35,142 nucleotides of DNA. It comes from Gemmatimonadota bacterium (GTDB taxonomy: Bacteria; Gemmatimonadota; Gemmatimonadetes; Longimicrobiales; RSA9). The notes under the pieces were generated by a model. That model made no database searches and was not told where the DNA came from. It saw only the letters and a list, made by a program, of their open reading frames with translations. Shown here piece by piece: positions 34,915 to 35,142 of this stretch. Position 1 is the stretch's first letter, and each line of letters begins with the position of its first letter. The position numbers and the translations under genes are program-made. The stretch is taken from assembly GCA_039715185.1 (NCBI GenBank), contig JBDLIA010000029.1, positions 1-35,142 of the forward strand. The letters run 5' to 3'.

Positions 34915-35142
34915 ATGGGAGACACAGGCGCTCGGCTGCCCGTGCGCGAATGGGCGGTCGGGGACCGACCGCGCGAGCGGCTACGCGCCGTCTCCCCGGG
35001 CGGGCTGGCCACGCGCGAGTTGATCGCCATCCTGGTCGGCAGTGGCCCTCCGGGCAGCAACTCGGTGGACGTCGCCACAGACCTGTTGTCCACCTCCGGA
35101 GGATCGTTGCGAGCGCTCGCGCGGAGGCCTCAGCGGGATCTG
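34915..35142 (+). CDS. radC: RadC/JAB-domain DNA repair family protein, N-terminal part (runs off the window)
   Basis: The first 76 residues are visible: PVREWAVGDRPRERLRAVSPGGLATRELIAILVGSGPPGSNSVDVATDLLSTSGGSLRALARRP. This matches the N-terminal helix-hairpin-helix part of the RadC (UPF0758) family, with the P-R-E-(R/K)-L and L-(I/L)-A-I-L-(V/L)-G-x-G elements. The JAB metalloprotease-like domain would lie beyond the window. ATG 34915 follows a G-rich stretch; a different frame ATG at 34894 gives no family similarity. The exact role of the family is not settled despite its historical repair name. Confidence 0.85.
   Translation, partial: MGDTGARLPVREWAVGDRPRERLRAVSPGGLATRELIAILVGSGPPGSNSVDVATDLLSTSGGSLRALARRPQRDL

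Noticed and set aside
34894-34966. ATG at 34894 as start of the last gene
   Set aside because: It is in a different frame from the RadC-like protein and its translation has no family similarity.

Overview
The window is a GC-rich bacterial chromosome segment in which every recognised gene lies on the + strand. It looks chromosomal and housekeeping: I see no insertion sequence, phage gene, tRNA, rRNA or CRISPR array. Protein features (a long SecA with an extra N-terminal helical segment and a C-terminal SEC-C zinc motif, zinc-type S14 and S4, adenylate kinase with a zinc LID, L2 with DHPLGG instead of DHPHGG) would fit a Gemmatimonadota/FCB-type bacterium. This is an inference from remembered family features and was not tested by phylogeny.

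Layout. (1) Bases 1-9767 carry the S10/spc ribosomal run in canonical order: rplD (tail only), rplW, rplB, rpsS, rplV, rpsC, rplP, rpmC, rpsQ, rplN, rplX, rplE, rpsN, rpsH, rplF, rplR, rpsE, rpmD, rplO, secY, adk, mostly with overlaps or tiny gaps. The one sizeable gap in this part (rpsN-rpsH) holds three stem-loops. (2) Bases 9764-15989 are an insertion of metabolic genes joined by stop/start overlaps: hemD, cysQ, cysD, a cysN-cysC fusion and an SLC13-type permease. Together these would take up sulfate, activate it to APS/PAPS and remove PAP. (3) map follows, then a large six-SLBB polysaccharide-export-like protein, then a promoter-like site and the alpha-operon genes rpmJ, rpsM, rpsK, rpsD, rpoA, rplQ. 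The usual infA is missing between map and rpmJ. Stem-loops sit at the rpsM, rpsK and rpsD junctions. (4) An unrecognised membrane-anchored small protein and rpmB follow, ending in a clear intrinsic terminator near 23.6 kb. (5) A CPA2-type cation/proton antiporter comes next, then nucleotide-sugar genes (a CapD/WbpM-type dehydratase and a nucleotide-sugar 6-dehydrogenase) and two TPR proteins, closed by a second intrinsic terminator near 30.15 kb. (6) bamD, nadD and secA form an overlapping set, followed by the start of radC, which runs off the window.

The most unusual points are: the sulfate-activation cassette and the exporter-like gene embedded in the ribosomal protein cluster; the nucleotide-sugar dehydrogenase, which has no ATG/GTG/TTG start ahead of its NAD-binding loop and lies in frame with the upstream dehydratase across a single TAG; and the stem-loops at several ribosomal gene junctions. 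There is no stretch over 300 bases without a gene.
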